Positions 4,362 to 6,987 of a stretch of 6,987 nt of DNA are shown in pieces; position 1 is the first letter of the stretch, and each line of letters opens with the position of its first letter. Source of the stretch: Pseudomonadota bacterium. Its GTDB lineage: Bacteria > Desulfobacterota > Syntrophia > Syntrophales > JADFWA01. Where the stretch lies: NCBI GenBank assembly GCA_015222855.1, contig JADFWA010000019.1:1-6987 (forward strand), given 5' to 3'. A model generated the notes under the pieces. The model did no database searches and had not been told where the DNA came from. It saw nothing but the letters and a program-made list of their open reading frames with translations. A program made the position numbers and the translations under genes.

Positions 4362-6987
4362 TAAATCAACACATATTCCTTCTCCATGAGCTTGGCATGG
4401 GCGGCTGCAAGCCTTGCAATGGGAACCCTGGGTGGTGAACATGAGACATAGCTCAAGTTGATGTGATGGCAGAAACGGATGGCCTCCGGATGCCCTCCCT
4501 GTTCTCCACAGATACCGATCTTCATATCAGGCCTCGTTTTCCTGGCCCACTCAATGGTGATCATCATCAAACGTCCGACCCCTTTGATATCCAGAACCTC
4601 AAAAGGGTTGTGCTGCAAAATGCCCACTTCGTTGTAAAGGGGCAAAAACTTGTTTTCAGCATCTTCCCTTGAAAAAGAAAAGGTGGCCTGGGTAAGATCA
4701 TTGGTTCCAAAGGATATGAATTCGGCCAGTTCGGCCAGCCGACCCGCACGCATACAGGCCCTCACCACCTCCACCATGGTCCCGAATTTGTGGGGCACTT
4801 TGATCTTGTATTTCTTTTCAACATCTTTGTGGATTGTGGTGACATACCGGTGAACCCATGCCAGTTCCTCCCGGGTGCAGACTTGAGGAACCATGATTTC
4901 AGGGCTGATATGTCCACCCTCCTTGACATGTTCCGCGGAAGCCTCCAGAATGGCCCTGATCTGCATGGCGTAGATTTCAGGATAGGTGATACCCAGCCTG
5001 ACACCCCGGTGTCCAAGCATTGGATTGGTCTCGGAGAGGGACTTTACCTTCTGTAGCATGGACTCCTTCGCGGTGATAAGGGTTTCAGCCAGATGTTTGT
5101 CCTTCAGCTCCTCAAGCCCATGGGTAATCGTTTCAAGGGTTGCTTCGTACTTCTCGAGAAATTCAGGATCCAGCAGCTTCAGGGTATCGGGAAGCTCCGC
5201 CATGCCTTCCACCGTCTCCCTCAAATCCTTGAGATGATTAATCTCGTTGACCAGTTCTTCATCAGACGGCAGGAATTCATGGATAGGCGGATCAAGAAGG
5301 CGTATGGTTACGGGAAGGCCATCCATGACCCGGAATATCTCTTTGAAATCTTCCTTCTGAAATGGGAGAAGTTGTTCAAGGGATTTCTTCCTCTCCTCAG
5401 GGGATTCTGCCAGGATCATCTCCCGTACGATGGGCAGCCTTTCCGGCTGATTGAACATCCGCTCTGTCCTGCAAAGCCCGATCCCCATGGCTCCATATGT
5501 TCTTGCCTTGGCAACGCTCTCGGGTGTATCCGCGTTGGCCATGACCTGCAGCTCACTGATATCGTCGGCCCACTCCAGCAGCACGAGCAGGTCCTCCACA
5601 AATTCCGGTTCAATGGTTGGGACAGTGCCCTGATAGACATTTCCCGTACTTCCATCGATGGTGATCATATCTCCTTCTCTGAGCGGCACGCCGGAAATCA
5701 CCGCTTCCCTGGCCAGATTATTTATCCTGATGGCGTCACATCCGGAGACACAGGGTTTTCCCATACTTCTCGCGACAACGGCAGCATGGGACGTCTTGCC
5801 TCCACGGCTGGTCAAAATCCCCTGGGCGGCAAAAAAGCCATGGATATCTTCCGGCTTGGTCTCCTCCCTGACAAGGATAACCTTCTCTCCTAATTTTGCC
5901 TTGCTTTCGGCTCTGTCGGCGTCAAATACTATCCTGCCTGACGCGGCGCCGGGGGATGCGGGCAGTCCTTGAGCCAGAACCTCTATCTTTGCCTTGGGAT
6001 CGAGTCTCGGATGAAGGAGCTGGGCCAGCATATCCGGCTGTATCCTGAGGATAGCCTCTTCCTCTGTCAGGAGACCCTCATTAACCATATCTATGGAGGT
6101 CTTTATAAAGGCGGAGGCATTCATCTTTCCATTTCTGGTCTGGAGGCAGTAAAGCTTGCCCTTCTCGATGGTGAACTCAAAGTCCTGTACCTCCCGGTTA
6201 TCATTTTCCAGGGTGTGTCTCAGTTCTTCCAGCTCTCGATATATAACGGGCATGTCTCTTCTGAGTTCACTGATCGGTTTTGGTGTTCTGATCCCGGCAA
6301 CCACGTCTTCGCCCTGGGCATTGATCATATATTCTCCAAAGAGTCTGTTTTCACCCGTGCCCGGATTCCTGGTGAAGGCTACTCCGGTTGCGCAGTCATC
6401 TCCCATATTTCCGAAGACCATGGTACAGATGTTGACCGCTGTGCCGTTGGCCATCTCCGGTGTGATATGGAACTCTCTGCGATAGTCAATAGCCCGTTTA
6501 CCCATCCAGGATTGGAAAACGGCTTCTATGGCTATTTCCATCTGTGCATAAGGGTCTTGCGGGAAGGGCTTTTTGGTCTTGTTCTTGATCAGCTTTAAAA
6601 ACTGATTACATGTCTCTTTCAGGGCGCCGGCGTCCAGTGAAGAGTCATCTTCCACCTTATCCTTCTTTTTTATCTTATCGAATATCGCGTCAAATTCCTC
6701 GGCTTTCACACCGAGGCCGATCGAACCGAAAAGCTGAATCAACCGCCGGTAGGCATCATAAACAAATCGCTCATTTTTTGTTAATTTGATGAGGCCGCCC
6801 ACCGTCTCTTCATTGAGTCCGAGGTTCAGGATAGTATCCATCATGCCAGGCATGGAAATGGCTGACCCCGACCTGACGGAGACCAGTAATGGATTCTTTG
6901 GGTTTCCAAACCCCTTCCCGGTCTTCTTTTCCAGATCGGCCACAGCCCTCTTTATTTCTTCCATCAATTCAGGTTGAAGCCCTTCTC
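4361..6987 (-). CDS. ppdK: Pyruvate, phosphate dikinase, 5' end outside the window
   Basis: Interconverts pyruvate + ATP + phosphate and PEP + AMP + pyrophosphate by a swivelling phosphohistidine domain. Counting from the TTG at 6967 as residue 1: VRSGSAISMPGMMDT (31-45) and GVAFTRNPGTGE (195-206) belong to the ATP-grasp domain, the catalytic His is H394 (GGKTSHAAVVAR), and the PEP/pyruvate domain has R500 (GLCRTE), R556 and D559 (TIRLLD), R654 (GHRG), E733, N756 (FGTNDLTQ) and the catalytic Cys C820 (GICGEQGG). The frame stays open through the window edge (EGLQPE before the TTG), so the TTG is not the start. By comparison with the 874-residue Clostridium symbiosum enzyme (R92, H455, C831), about 50-55 N-terminal residues are missing. 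Residues 568-647 hold about 50 more residues than that enzyme. The conserved CSPFRVP near the C-terminus reads CSPPRVP. No frameshift seen. Confidence 0.97.
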   Translation of the reverse strand, partial: EGLQPELMEEIKRAVADLEKKTGKGFGNPKNPLLVSVRSGSAISMPGMMDTILNLGLNEETVGGLIKLTKNERFVYDAYRRLIQLFGSIGLGVKAEEFDAIFDKIKKKDKVEDDSSLDAGALKETCNQFLKLIKNKTKKPFPQDPYAQMEIAIEAVFQSWMGKRAIDYRREFHITPEMANGTAVNICTMVFGNMGDDCATGVAFTRNPGTGENRLFGEYMINAQGEDVVAGIRTPKPISELRRDMPVIYRELEELRHTLENDNREVQDFEFTIEKGKLYCLQTRNGKMNASAFIKTSIDMVNEGLLTEEEAILRIQPDMLAQLLHPRLDPKAKIEVLAQGLPASPGAASGRIVFDADRAESKAKLGEKVILVREETKPEDIHGFFAAQGILTSRGGKTSHAAVVARSMGKPCVSGCDAIRINNLAREAVISGVPLREGDMITIDGSTGNVYQGTVPTIEPEFVEDLLVLLEWADDISELQVMANADTPESVAKARTYGAMGIGLCRTERMFNQPERLPIVREMILAESPEERKKSLEQLLPFQKEDFKEIFRVMDGLPVTIRLLDPPIHEFLPSDEELVNEINHLKDLRETVEGMAELPDTLKLLDPEFLEKYEATLETITHGLEELKDKHLAETLITAKESMLQKVKSLSETNPMLGHRGVRLGITYPEIYAMQIRAILEASAEHVKEGGHISPEIMVPQVCTREELAWVHRYVTTIHKDVEKKYKIKVPHKFGTMVEVVRACMRAGRLAELAEFISFGTNDLTQATFSFSREDAENKFLPLYNEVGILQHNPFEVLDIKGVGRLMMITIEWARKTRPDMKIGICGEQGGHPEAIRFCHHINLSYVSCSPPRVPIARLAAAHAKLMEKEYVLI

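Noticed and set aside
5093..5893. A 266-codon open frame on the plus strand opposite ppdK
   Set aside because: It lies wholly antisense to highly conserved PPDK sequence, has no recognisable domain and no ribosome binding site was identified; it is a shadow of ppdK codon usage.
5969..6598. A 209-codon open frame on the plus strand opposite ppdK
   Set aside because: Antisense to the conserved ATP-grasp region of PPDK, with no recognisable motif.
6965..6967. TTG as the true start of ppdK
   Set aside because: The frame is open upstream to the window edge with plausible PPDK residues, and the glycine-rich N-terminal part of the ATP-grasp domain would be missing.

Overview
The window holds ordinary bacterial chromosome, densely coded. 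All credible genes are on the minus strand, so transcription runs from high to low coordinates. Order of transcription: pyruvate, phosphate dikinase (ppdK, 5' end outside the window), an intergenic inverted-repeat element that can act as a terminator, a large CgeB-type glycosyltransferase-like protein, pyruvate kinase (pyk), an HDOD-domain regulator and possibly the first codons of one more gene at the left edge. Base composition looks balanced. The mix of PPDK plus pyruvate kinase, an HDOD protein, a glycosyltransferase with a motility-accessory-factor-like N-terminus, and GAACC/GGTTC-rich intergenic repeats suggests an anaerobic Desulfobacterota (former Deltaproteobacteria) type organism. 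That assignment is an inference from protein and repeat character, not from a marker gene.

Region by region. Bases 4361-6987 encode PPDK, with the catalytic His and Cys and the PEP/pyruvate-binding residues visible. By residue spacing it carries about 50 extra residues in the PEP-binding barrel domain. Bases 4221-4360 are non-coding and contain a nested inverted repeat of two 11-bp stems, followed in the sense of ppdK transcription by five U residues. Bases 2499-4220 encode the three-part glycosyltransferase-like protein. The gap at 2400-2498 holds a plausible sigma70-type promoter and a good ribosome binding site for pyk. Pyk (996-2399) is full length and has the residue signature of potassium-independent pyruvate kinases. 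The HDOD gene (111-980) follows pyk after 15 bases and is probably co-transcribed. Bases 1-111 hold a hairpin and a reading frame open to the window edge.

How the genes work together. PPDK and pyruvate kinase both act at the PEP/pyruvate node. Pyruvate kinase runs towards pyruvate and ATP. PPDK is reversible and can make PEP from pyruvate or use pyrophosphate. Having both close together suggests a locus for this node. The HDOD protein could add a signalling output, and the glycosyltransferase is most likely a passenger concerned with surface or flagellar glycosylation. No mobile element, CRISPR array, tRNA, rRNA or clearly new multi-gene system was seen.
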